From Pseudomonas costantinii (GTDB lineage: Bacteria; Pseudomonadota; Gammaproteobacteria; Pseudomonadales; Pseudomonadaceae): a stretch of 64,000 nucleotides of DNA. A program made the position numbers and the translations under genes. The stretch is from contig NZ_MDDR01000003.1 in the NCBI RefSeq assembly GCF_001870435.1, positions 1-64,000 on the forward strand, read 5' to 3'. The notes below the pieces were generated by a model. That model made no database searches, was not told where the DNA came from, and saw only the letters and a program-made list of their open reading frames with translations. Positions 57,503 to 64,000 of this stretch are shown one piece after another; the stretch's first letter is position 1; every line of letters begins with the position of its first letter.

Positions 57503-59503
57503 ATGAGTGCATCGTCCACCCCATCCAGCGGCCAAGTGCGCATGAATGCGCCGGTTTTCTACTTTGCCGCCACCGTCATTCTGCTGTTCGGCCTCACGGT
57601 CATCGCTATCCCGCAACAGGCCGGTGCCTGGCTGCTGGCGGCGCAAAACTGGGCGGCCAATACGGTCGGCTGGTACTACATGTTGGCGATGACCCTGTAT
57701 CTGGTCTTCGTGGTGGTCACCGCGCTATCGGGCTACGGCAAGATAAAACTCGGTGCCGACCACGACGAGCCCGAATTCAGTTACCTGTCCTGGGCCGGCA
57801 TGCTGTTCGCCGCCGGGATCAGCATCACGCTGTTTTTCTTCTGTGTCTCCGAGCCGCTGACGCACCTGGTGCAACCGCCCCAGGGCGCGCCGATGAACGC
57901 CGACGCTGCACGCCAAGCCATGCAGATTCTGTTTCTGCACTGGGGCCTGCACGGCTGGGGTGTGTTTGCCTTTGTCGGCATGGCCCTGGCGTATTTTGCC
58001 TATCGGCATAACCTGCCGCTGGCGTTGCGTTCGGCGCTGTACCCGCTGATCGGCAAGCGCATCAACGGCCCCATCGGTTACGCGGTGGACGGTTTCGGCA
58101 TCATCGCCACGGTGTTCGGCCTGGGTGCCGACATGGGATTTGGTGTGTTGCACCTTAATTCCGGATTGGATTACCTGTTTGGTATTGCCCACACCCAGTG
58201 GATCCAGGTCGGCCTGATCACGCTGATGATGGGTGCCGCGATCCTCGTCGCAGTCGCCGGTGTCGACAAAGGCGTGCGGGTGATGTCCGACATCAACATG
58301 CTGCTGGCCTGTGCGCTGCTGCTGTTTGTGTTGTTCGCAGGCCCCACCCAGCATCTGCTCAACACACTGATTCAGAACCTGGGTGACTACCTGGGCGCCT
58401 TGCCGACCAAGAGCTTCGACGTGTACGCCTACGACAAACCCAGCGACTGGCTGGGCGGTTGGACGGTGTTCTACTGGGCCTGGTGGATTGCATGGTCGCC
58501 GTTCGTGGGCCTGTTTATCGCGCGTATTTCCCGTGGCCGTACCATCCGTGAATTCGTGTTTGGCGTGCTGCTGATTCCGTTGGGGTTCACGTTGGCGTGG
58601 ATGTCGATCTTCGGCAACAGCGCCATCGACCAAGTGCTTAACCACGGGATGACGGCGCTCGGTCAGTCGGCCATCGATGACCCGTCGATGAGCCTCTACC
58701 TGCTGCTGGAAACCTACCCGTGGAGCAAGACGGTAATCGCGGTCACGGTGTTTATCAGCTTCGTGTTCTTCGTCACCTCGGCTGACTCCGGCACTGTAGT
58801 GCTGTCGACCCTGTCGTCCAAAGGCGGCAACGCCGATGAAGACGGCCCGAAATGGCTGCGCGTGTTCTGGGGGGCGATGACTGCATTGGTCACCAGTGCG
58901 TTGCTGTTTGCCGGCAGTATCGATTCGCTGAAATCCGCCGTGGTACTGACCTCGCTGCCGTTCTCGCTGATCCTGTTGCTGATGATGTGGGGGCTGCACA
59001 AGGCCTTCTATCTCGAGTCGCAAAAGCAGATCGCCCAACTGCATTCGTTGGCACCGGTGTCGGCTGCGCGTAAGGGCCGAGGCGGCTGGCGCCAACGTTT
59101 GAGTCAGGCCGTGCACTTCCCATCGCGAGATGAGGTGTACCGTTTCCTTGAATCGACAGTGCGCCCGGCGATCGAAGAAGTGACGGCGGTGTTTGTCGAG
59201 AAAGGCCTGAATGTCGTGACCCAACCGGACCCGGCCAACGACAGCGTCAGCCTGGAAATCGGCCATGGCGAGGAGCGCCCGTTTGTCTACCAGGTACAGA
59301 TGCGCGGCTATTTTACGCCGTCGTTTGCGCGGGGCGGCATGGGCAAAAAAGAGATCAACAACCGCCGCTATTATCGGGCGGAAGTGCACTTGAGTGAGGG
59401 CAGCCAGGACTACGATCTGGTGGGCTACACCAAGGAGCAGATCATCAACGACATCCTTGACCAGTACGAGCGACACCTGCAGTTCCTGCACCTGGTGCGC
59501 TAG
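57503..59503 (+). CDS. betT: BCCT-family choline/betaine transporter (BetT-like)
   Basis: A 666-aa inner-membrane transporter with 12 helices. The BCCT signature WAWWIAWSPFVGLFIARISRG is clear (read near residue 330). A long cytoplasmic C-terminal tail (about 150 residues, from QKQIAQLHS) is typical of osmosensing BetT proteins of pseudomonads. I start at ATG 57503, though the frame extends upstream through the palindromic region. Choline versus betaine specificity is inferred. Confidence 0.9.
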   Translation: MSASSTPSSGQVRMNAPVFYFAATVILLFGLTVIAIPQQAGAWLLAAQNWAANTVGWYYMLAMTLYLVFVVVTALSGYGKIKLGADHDEPEFSYLSWAGMLFAAGISITLFFFCVSEPLTHLVQPPQGAPMNADAARQAMQILFLHWGLHGWGVFAFVGMALAYFAYRHNLPLALRSALYPLIGKRINGPIGYAVDGFGIIATVFGLGADMGFGVLHLNSGLDYLFGIAHTQWIQVGLITLMMGAAILVAVAGVDKGVRVMSDINMLLACALLLFVLFAGPTQHLLNTLIQNLGDYLGALPTKSFDVYAYDKPSDWLGGWTVFYWAWWIAWSPFVGLFIARISRGRTIREFVFGVLLIPLGFTLAWMSIFGNSAIDQVLNHGMTALGQSAIDDPSMSLYLLLETYPWSKTVIAVTVFISFVFFVTSADSGTVVLSTLSSKGGNADEDGPKWLRVFWGAMTALVTSALLFAGSIDSLKSAVVLTSLPFSLILLLMMWGLHKAFYLESQKQIAQLHSLAPVSAARKGRGGWRQRLSQAVHFPSRDEVYRFLESTVRPAIEEVTAVFVEKGLNVVTQPDPANDSVSLEIGHGEERPFVYQVQMRGYFTPSFARGGMGKKEINNRRYYRAEVHLSEGSQDYDLVGYTKEQIINDILDQYERHLQFLHLVR

Positions 59504-59526
59504 TCACCAGTCCCACAAAAGAGCCT

Positions 59527-59551
59527 GAAAGCCCCGTCCTACGGGGCTTTC
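59527..59551 (+). terminator. Terminator after betT
   Basis: Stem GAAAGCCCCGT / ACGGGGCTTTC with a 3-base loop, 24 bases after the betT stop, followed by TTAAACTT. Confidence 0.85.
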
Positions 59552-59670
59552 TTAAACTTAATTTCATCCGTCAAAGCCCCTCTTTGACGCGGAACTGTCA
59601 TCTGGCCACTGCGTAATTGTGTGAAGCGTTTGACGCTTTCATTTCAGAACAGTGACGGAGACCGGTAACA

Positions 59671-61020
59671 ATGAAGACGTTAATAAGCCCTATGGTGGGT
59701 GCCGCCATGGCGAGCTTTATGCTGTCCGCCCACGCCGATTTTATCGATGACAGCCATGCCGATGTGACCCTGCTCAATCGCTATCTCAACCAGCAGGGGC
59801 GTGATGTGGTGAACAGCACCGCCAAGGCCCACAGCATTCGTGATTGGGGCCAGGGTTTCGAGTTCAACTTCAAGTCCGGCTACACCGAAGGGCCAGTCGG
59901 TTTTGGCCTGGACTTGCAGGCGTTCTACGGTTTGAAACTGGATTCCGGTGGCGACCTCAACGACAAGGATCATCAGGGCCGTTACCCCGGCAGTATGTTC
60001 CCGCTGGACAACGGCAAGTCGGCTGACCAGTTCGGTGTATTGAGCCCGACGTTCAAGATGCGCTTTGCCAAGGATGAACTACGCGTCGGCACGCTCTACG
60101 GCAACAACCCGGTGTTGGCCAACACCGACGGTCGTCTGTACCAGCAGACCAACACCGGCGTGCAACTGGTGTCCAAGGATGTCTCTGACTTCACCTTCAC
60201 CGGCGGCGATATCTTCAAGACCAAGATTCGTAACGAATCCAGTGACCAAGGCATGATCACCGCCGGTGGCACTAAAGATAGCGATCGCTTTCTCTTCGGC
60301 GGGGCCGACTACACCGGCATCCAGAACACCACGGTCAGCCTGTGGTATTCGAACCTTGAGGATTACTACCAACAGTTCTTCCTCGGTGCCAAACGCCATG
60401 ACGCCTTGTCGGTAGGCGCGATCGACACCGATGTGCGGGTATTCCGCAGCTTGGGTGTGGGCGGTAACGCCGATGGCGACAAAGACTATTCCGCCAGCGG
60501 TCTCTACGGCGACGGCACGAGCAAGGGCCGCATCAACCAAACCACCGCCAGCTTGCTTGAAAGCTACAGCCTGGACGGCCATACCGTCGGCTTGGGCATC
60601 CAGAAAAACAGCGGCGACAGTGACTTTCCGTACCTCGACTCCGGCCTGAACAGCGGCGACAACCGCCAGGGTCCGGGTTCAGGTGCCGACACCCCGGCGC
60701 TGACCAACATGCAATTGAACAAATTCCAGCACGCGGGTGAACGTACTTGGCTGGCGCAGTACAAGTATGACTTCGGCAAGCTTGGCCTCACCGGCCTGAC
60801 GTTCTCCGCCGCTTATGCACACGGTGATGACATTCGCACGGTGCAGGGCACCACCAGCGAATGGGAACGTAACATTGCGGTGGCTTACCAAGTACCGACC
60901 GGCACCCTCAAAGGCCTGGGCGTGACCTGGAAAAATGCTCACGCCAGCCCGGATATTACGGGTGCCACTGTGCAAGATGAAAACCGCTTCTATGTCAGCT
61001 ATGTCGTTCCACTCTGGTAG
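59671..61020 (+). CDS. OprD-family outer-membrane porin
   Basis: A 449-aa porin with a signal peptide (cleavage SAHA-DFIDDS, near residue 22). OprD family landmarks: DDSHADVTLLNRYLNQQG, WGQGFEFNFKSGYTEG and the terminal aromatic (YVVPLW). Specific uptake channel for small substrates such as amino or carboxylic acids; substrate unknown. Confidence 0.9.
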   Translation: MKTLISPMVGAAMASFMLSAHADFIDDSHADVTLLNRYLNQQGRDVVNSTAKAHSIRDWGQGFEFNFKSGYTEGPVGFGLDLQAFYGLKLDSGGDLNDKDHQGRYPGSMFPLDNGKSADQFGVLSPTFKMRFAKDELRVGTLYGNNPVLANTDGRLYQQTNTGVQLVSKDVSDFTFTGGDIFKTKIRNESSDQGMITAGGTKDSDRFLFGGADYTGIQNTTVSLWYSNLEDYYQQFFLGAKRHDALSVGAIDTDVRVFRSLGVGGNADGDKDYSASGLYGDGTSKGRINQTTASLLESYSLDGHTVGLGIQKNSGDSDFPYLDSGLNSGDNRQGPGSGADTPALTNMQLNKFQHAGERTWLAQYKYDFGKLGLTGLTFSAAYAHGDDIRTVQGTTSEWERNIAVAYQVPTGTLKGLGVTWKNAHASPDITGATVQDENRFYVSYVVPLW

Positions 61021-61070
61021 GAAATTGCTGTAAAACGGAAGGGCAGACTTAAGCGATTCAGCTGGTTAAA

Positions 61071-61100
61071 AGGCCTGGGAATAAGGTTATTCCCAGGCCT
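61071..61100 (+). terminator. Terminator after the porin gene
   Basis: Perfect 13-bp arms AGGCCTGGGAATA / TATTCCCAGGCCT with loop AGGT, 50 bases after the stop, followed by TATTT. It lies 28 bases before the aldo/keto reductase start, so it may also act on that gene's leader. Confidence 0.8.
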
Positions 61101-61128
61101 TATTTGCCCTAAGCCCAGAGAGGATTCG

Positions 61129-62166
61129 ATGACGTACATTGCTGCCGAAAACCGCTATGAATCTATCCCGTATCGCCGCGTAGGCCGCAGTGGATTGGTG
61201 CTACCGGCACTGTCCCTGGGGTTGTGGCACAACTTTGGCGACAGCACCCCGATCGACACCCAGCGCGCCCTGTTGCGCACCGCGTTCGACCTAGGGATCA
61301 ACCACTTCGACCTGGCCAACAACTACGGCCCACCTTACGGCAGCGCCGAGATCAACTTCGGTCGTTTGCTGCGCGAAGATTTCAAGCACTACCGCGACGA
61401 ATTGATCATCTCCAGCAAGGCCGGTTGGGACATGTGGCCCGGCCCTTACGGCCAGGGCGGCGGTTCACGCAAGTACGTACTGGCGAGTCTGGACCAGAGC
61501 CTGCAACGCCTGGGCGTGGACTACGTGGATATTTTCTACTCCCACCGTTTTGACGCCGACACCCCCCTGGAAGAAACCGCCAGCGCCCTCGCCACCGCCG
61601 TGCAACAAGGCAAGGCGTTGTACATCGGTATCTCGTCTTATTCGGGCGTAAAAACCCGCGAAATAGCAGCGCTGCTCAAAGAGTGGAAAGTGCCGTTGCT
61701 GATCCATCAGCCGGCCTACAACCTGCTCAACCGCTGGGTGGAAAAAGACCTGCTGGATACCACCGAAGAACTCGGTGCCGGTGTGATTGCGTTCACGCCG
61801 CTGGCCCAGGGCTTGTTGACCGACAAGTACCTCAATGGTGTACCGGCTGATGCGCGGGTGAACCGCCCAGGTGGCGGCTCGCTGCAGGCCAAGCACTTGT
61901 CCGAAGCGAACATTGCCCATGTGCGTGCTTTGAATGAAATCGCCAAGCGTCGTGGTCAGAGTCTGGCGCAATTGGCGTTGGCTTGGACCCTGCGCGATCC
62001 GCGAGTGACCAGTGCGCTGATCGGTGCGAGCCGGCCAGAGCAAATCATTGAAAACGTCGGGGCGTTGAAGAATCTGAGTTTCAGCGCAGAAGAACTGGCG
62101 GAAATCGATCGGTTTGCGCAGGAAGGCGGGATTAACTTGTGGGAAAAGCCATCGACCGCTGAGTAA
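61129..62166 (+). CDS. Aldo/keto reductase (YghZ/GprA-like)
   Basis: A 345-aa NADPH-dependent reductase of the L-glyceraldehyde-3-phosphate/methylglyoxal reductase branch. The catalytic tetrad is visible as Asp and Tyr in FDLANNYGPPYGSAE, Lys in IISSKAGW, and His in IFYSHRFD. The nucleotide-binding C-terminus is LIGASRPEQIIENV. Cytoplasmic; possibly detoxifies reactive aldehydes. Confidence 0.9.
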   Translation: MTYIAAENRYESIPYRRVGRSGLVLPALSLGLWHNFGDSTPIDTQRALLRTAFDLGINHFDLANNYGPPYGSAEINFGRLLREDFKHYRDELIISSKAGWDMWPGPYGQGGGSRKYVLASLDQSLQRLGVDYVDIFYSHRFDADTPLEETASALATAVQQGKALYIGISSYSGVKTREIAALLKEWKVPLLIHQPAYNLLNRWVEKDLLDTTEELGAGVIAFTPLAQGLLTDKYLNGVPADARVNRPGGGSLQAKHLSEANIAHVRALNEIAKRRGQSLAQLALAWTLRDPRVTSALIGASRPEQIIENVGALKNLSFSAEELAEIDRFAQEGGINLWEKPSTAE

Positions 62167-62167
62167 T

Positions 62168-62280
62168 GATCGTTCCCACGCTCCGCGTGGGAATGCCTCT
62201 TGTGACGCTCCGCGTCACGGTTTCAAGAGCGGACGCGGAGCGCCCATGGCTGCATTCCCACGCAGAGCGTGGGAATGATC
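62168..62280. repeat. Four-hairpin GATC-ended repeat, copy 5
   Basis: Starts GATCGTTCCCACGC 1 base after the reductase stop and ends GCGTGGGAATGATC 6 bases before the tauD stop. Internal hairpin GTGACGCTCCGCGTCAC; the third hairpin is degenerate. Confidence 0.85.
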
Positions 62281-62286
62281 TGCTCG

Positions 62287-63123
62287 CTAGAACGGCACAT
62301 CTCCAAGAATCGTCGCCCGATGCATCACCCGCCGCTGCGGCCGATAATCATCCACCGCGTAATGCTGCGTCACGCGGTTGTCCCAGAACGCCACATCGTT
62401 TTCCTGCCAGCGCCAGCGAATGGTGAATTCCGGCCGTGTCGCATGAGCAAACAACAGCTTCAAAATCGCCTCGCTCTCCGCCGGTTCCAGCTCATTAATC
62501 TTGGTGGTAAACCCGTCACTGACAAACAGCGACTTGCGGCCACTCACCGGATGCGTACGCACCACCGGGTGTGACAGCGGCGGATTTTTCTTGCGGGTTT
62601 CTTCCCAGCGCGCCAGGTCTTCGGCAGTGTTGCCAAAGCGCTCCAGCGGGAAGGATTTGGTGAAGTCGTGAGTGGCGGTGAGGCCATCGAGCAGGCGTTT
62701 GAGCGGCTCGGACAACGCCTCATACGCAGCAATGCCACTGGCCCACAGCGTATCGCCACCAAACGCCGGCAACAGCTTGGCGCTGAGCACCGCGCCGAGA
62801 GCCGGCGTCGGCAGGAAGGTCACGTCGGTGTGCCACACGGCGTTATCATGCACGTCGGTCACGGCGGTGTCGAGGATCAGCACTTCGGGCTGTTCCGGCA
62901 CGTTGGGGTAGATTGGGTGGATATGCAGGTCGCCGAAGTTCGCCGCGAACCGTGCTTGCTGCTGCGGGTTGATGGCCTGGTCTCTGAAGAACAGCACCGA
63001 GTGCGCGAGCAACGCCTGTTCAATGGCATCGCGGTCTTTGAGGTTCAACGGCTGGGTGATATCGACGCCACTGATCAGGGCGCCCAGGGCGGTGCTTAGC
63101 GGGGTAACGGTCAGGCTGCTCAT
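62287..63123 (-). CDS. tauD: Taurine dioxygenase TauD
   Basis: A 278-aa Fe(II)/2-oxoglutarate dioxygenase that releases sulfite from taurine. The triad H98-D100 ([10 protein letters not shown]) and distal His ([12 protein letters not shown]) are present, with the 2-oxoglutarate Arg in [13 protein letters not shown] start at the ATG before SSLTVTPL. It follows tauC by 11 bases. Confidence 0.94.
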   Translation of the reverse strand: MSSLTVTPLSTALGALISGVDITQPLNLKDRDAIEQALLAHSVLFFRDQAINPQQQARFAANFGDLHIHPIYPNVPEQPEVLILDTAVTDVHDNAVWHTDVTFLPTPALGAVLSAKLLPAFGGDTLWASGIAAYEALSEPLKRLLDGLTATHDFTKSFPLERFGNTAEDLARWEETRKKNPPLSHPVVRTHPVSGRKSLFVSDGFTTKINELEPAESEAILKLLFAHATRPEFTIRWRWQENDVAFWDNRVTQHYAVDDYRPQRRVMHRATILGDVPF

Positions 63124-63134
63124 GCTGTTCTCAC

Positions 63135-63971
63135 TCAATGTGCCTGGCCATGCCACGGCACCAGTTTACGCTGCAGGGCACGCAGGCCCATTTCCATGGC
63201 GAAGGCGATCAGGGCGATCACCAGGATCCCCAGCACCACCACATCGGTGACCAGGAATTGCGCCGCCGACTGCACCATGAAGCCCAGGCCGCTGGTGGCC
63301 GCGATCAACTCGGCGGCGACTAATGTCGACCAGCCCACGCCCAAACCGATACGCACGCCGGTGAGGATGTCAGGCAGGGCGCTCGGCAGAATCACATGGC
63401 GAATCAGTTGGGCGCGAGTGGCCCCCAGCGACTGCGCGGCACGCAATTTGGCGGGGTCGACGGTGCGCACGCCGGTTGCGGTGGCGATGGCGATTGGCGC
63501 AAAGATCGCCAGGTAAATCAGCAACACCTTGGACAGCTCGCCGATGCCGCACCAGATCACGATCAGCGGCAGATAGGCCAAGGGTGGAATCGGCCGGTAG
63601 AACTCGATCAGCGGGTCGAGAATGCCGCGCGCAATACGGTTGGAACCGATGGCGATGCCCACCGGCACGGCGGTCAGAACCGCAAAACCCAGGCCCAGGC
63701 CGATACGGCTGAGGCTCGCGCCCAAGTGCTGCCACAAAGTGGAGTCCATGTAGCCCGTGGTCGCCAGCAGCCAGCCTTTTTGCAGTACGGCGGATGGCGG
63801 TGGCAGGAATAGGGGTTCGATCAAACCGGTGGCGGTCACCGCCCACCAGATTGCCAGCAAGGTGACCAGGGTCAGCACGCTGATCCAACGTGTGCTCAAG
63901 CTGCGACGCACCGGGATAACCGCGTGCGCCACCGGCTTTGAGGCGGTGGCGGGAAGTTCGTAGCTGCTCAT
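63135..63971 (-). CDS. tauC: Taurine ABC permease TauC
   Basis: A 278-aa permease with about six helices and the loop [22 protein letters not shown]. Start [20 protein letters not shown] is typical of TauC. Its start overlaps the tauB stop (ATGA). Confidence 0.94.
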   Translation of the reverse strand: MSSYELPATASKPVAHAVIPVRRSLSTRWISVLTLVTLLAIWWAVTATGLIEPLFLPPPSAVLQKGWLLATTGYMDSTLWQHLGASLSRIGLGLGFAVLTAVPVGIAIGSNRIARGILDPLIEFYRPIPPLAYLPLIVIWCGIGELSKVLLIYLAIFAPIAIATATGVRTVDPAKLRAAQSLGATRAQLIRHVILPSALPDILTGVRIGLGVGWSTLVAAELIAATSGLGFMVQSAAQFLVTDVVVLGILVIALIAFAMEMGLRALQRKLVPWHGQAH

Positions 63972-64000
63972 GCGGACACCTGCCGTTGGGAGAACACTTT
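63968..64000 (-). CDS. tauB: Taurine ABC ATPase TauB, C-terminal end only
   Basis: Ten codons plus stop ([10 protein letters not shown]) overlap the tauC start by 4 bases and run off the window. Identity rests on gene order (tauB-tauC-tauD), not on the residues. Confidence 0.6.
   Translation of the reverse strand, partial: KVFSQRQVSA

Noticed and set aside
57725-59491. Long open frame (588 codons) antisense to betT
   Set aside because: Same shadow composition; the sense strand encodes a complete BCCT transporter.

Overview
The window is chromosomal DNA from a Pseudomonas, most likely of the P. fluorescens group. Three observations support this. Coding density is high and GC-rich. Dispersed repeats built on the core GTGGGAGCTGGCTTGCCTGCGAT are typical of that group. 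From memory, the blocks desA / GGDEF-EAL / oscA / sbp-cysTWA and atsA-C-B-R / atsK / TonB2-ExbB1-ExbD1 follow the order of corresponding P. aeruginosa genes. I see no rRNA, tRNA, CRISPR array, prophage or insertion sequence.

Most of the window is a sulfur-scavenging region. Sulfate uptake: oscA-sbp-cysT-cysW-cysA (3.6-7.6 kb). Sulfate esters (11.7-26.8 kb): arylsulfatase AtsA, the AtsRBC importer, the alpha-ketoglutarate-dependent alkylsulfatase AtsK, a second sulfatase or phosphonate monoester hydrolase, two paralogous LysR regulators, a TonB-dependent receptor, and a separate MFS transporter / deaminase / LysR module. A TonB-ExbB-ExbD energiser follows (27.0-29.0 kb), then a small serine hydrolase and an SfnR-like sigma-54 activator with several unusual residues (29.3-30.8 kb). 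Methionine and organosulfur uptake and oxidation: an orphan MetQ (31 kb), metQNI (44.8-47.4 kb), an NtaA/DmoA-type flavin monooxygenase and two SfnB-type oxidoreductases (47.5-51.3 kb). Cystine and cysteine metabolism: tcyJ, permease and ATPase, D-cysteine desulfhydrase, and an EpsC-type serine acetyltransferase (52.6-57.1 kb). Taurine: the 3' end of tauB, then tauC and tauD (62.3-64.0 kb), on the minus strand and cut by the window end.

Other cargo lies between these: a delta-9 desaturase and a cyclic-di-GMP enzyme at the left end; a DUF962 membrane protein, a Crp-family regulator and an orphan receiver domain (7.7-9.4 kb); an AraC regulator divergent from a second desaturase-like enzyme (9.5-11.7 kb); a polar amino acid ABC operon (32.2-35.2 kb); a lone AAA ATPase; a TriABC-like RND pump with two adaptors (36.5-41.7 kb); a glycoside-hydrolase-like secreted protein; a methyltransferase; a small protein with a duplicated domain (51.5-52.3 kb); a BetT-like choline transporter with two strong palindromes upstream; an OprD-family porin; and an aldo/keto reductase.

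Two repeat families punctuate the 3' ends of genes: REP/REPIN-like hairpins, and a roughly 110-bp four-hairpin element with GATC ends (five full copies and one solo hairpin). In two places the second element supplies the last codons and the stop of an ORF. The strongest leads are the SfnR-like activator, which lacks a recognition helix, a normal GAFTGA loop and both usual arginine-finger positions; the intrinsic terminator-like hairpin in the tonB leader; and the repeat-encoded protein tails.
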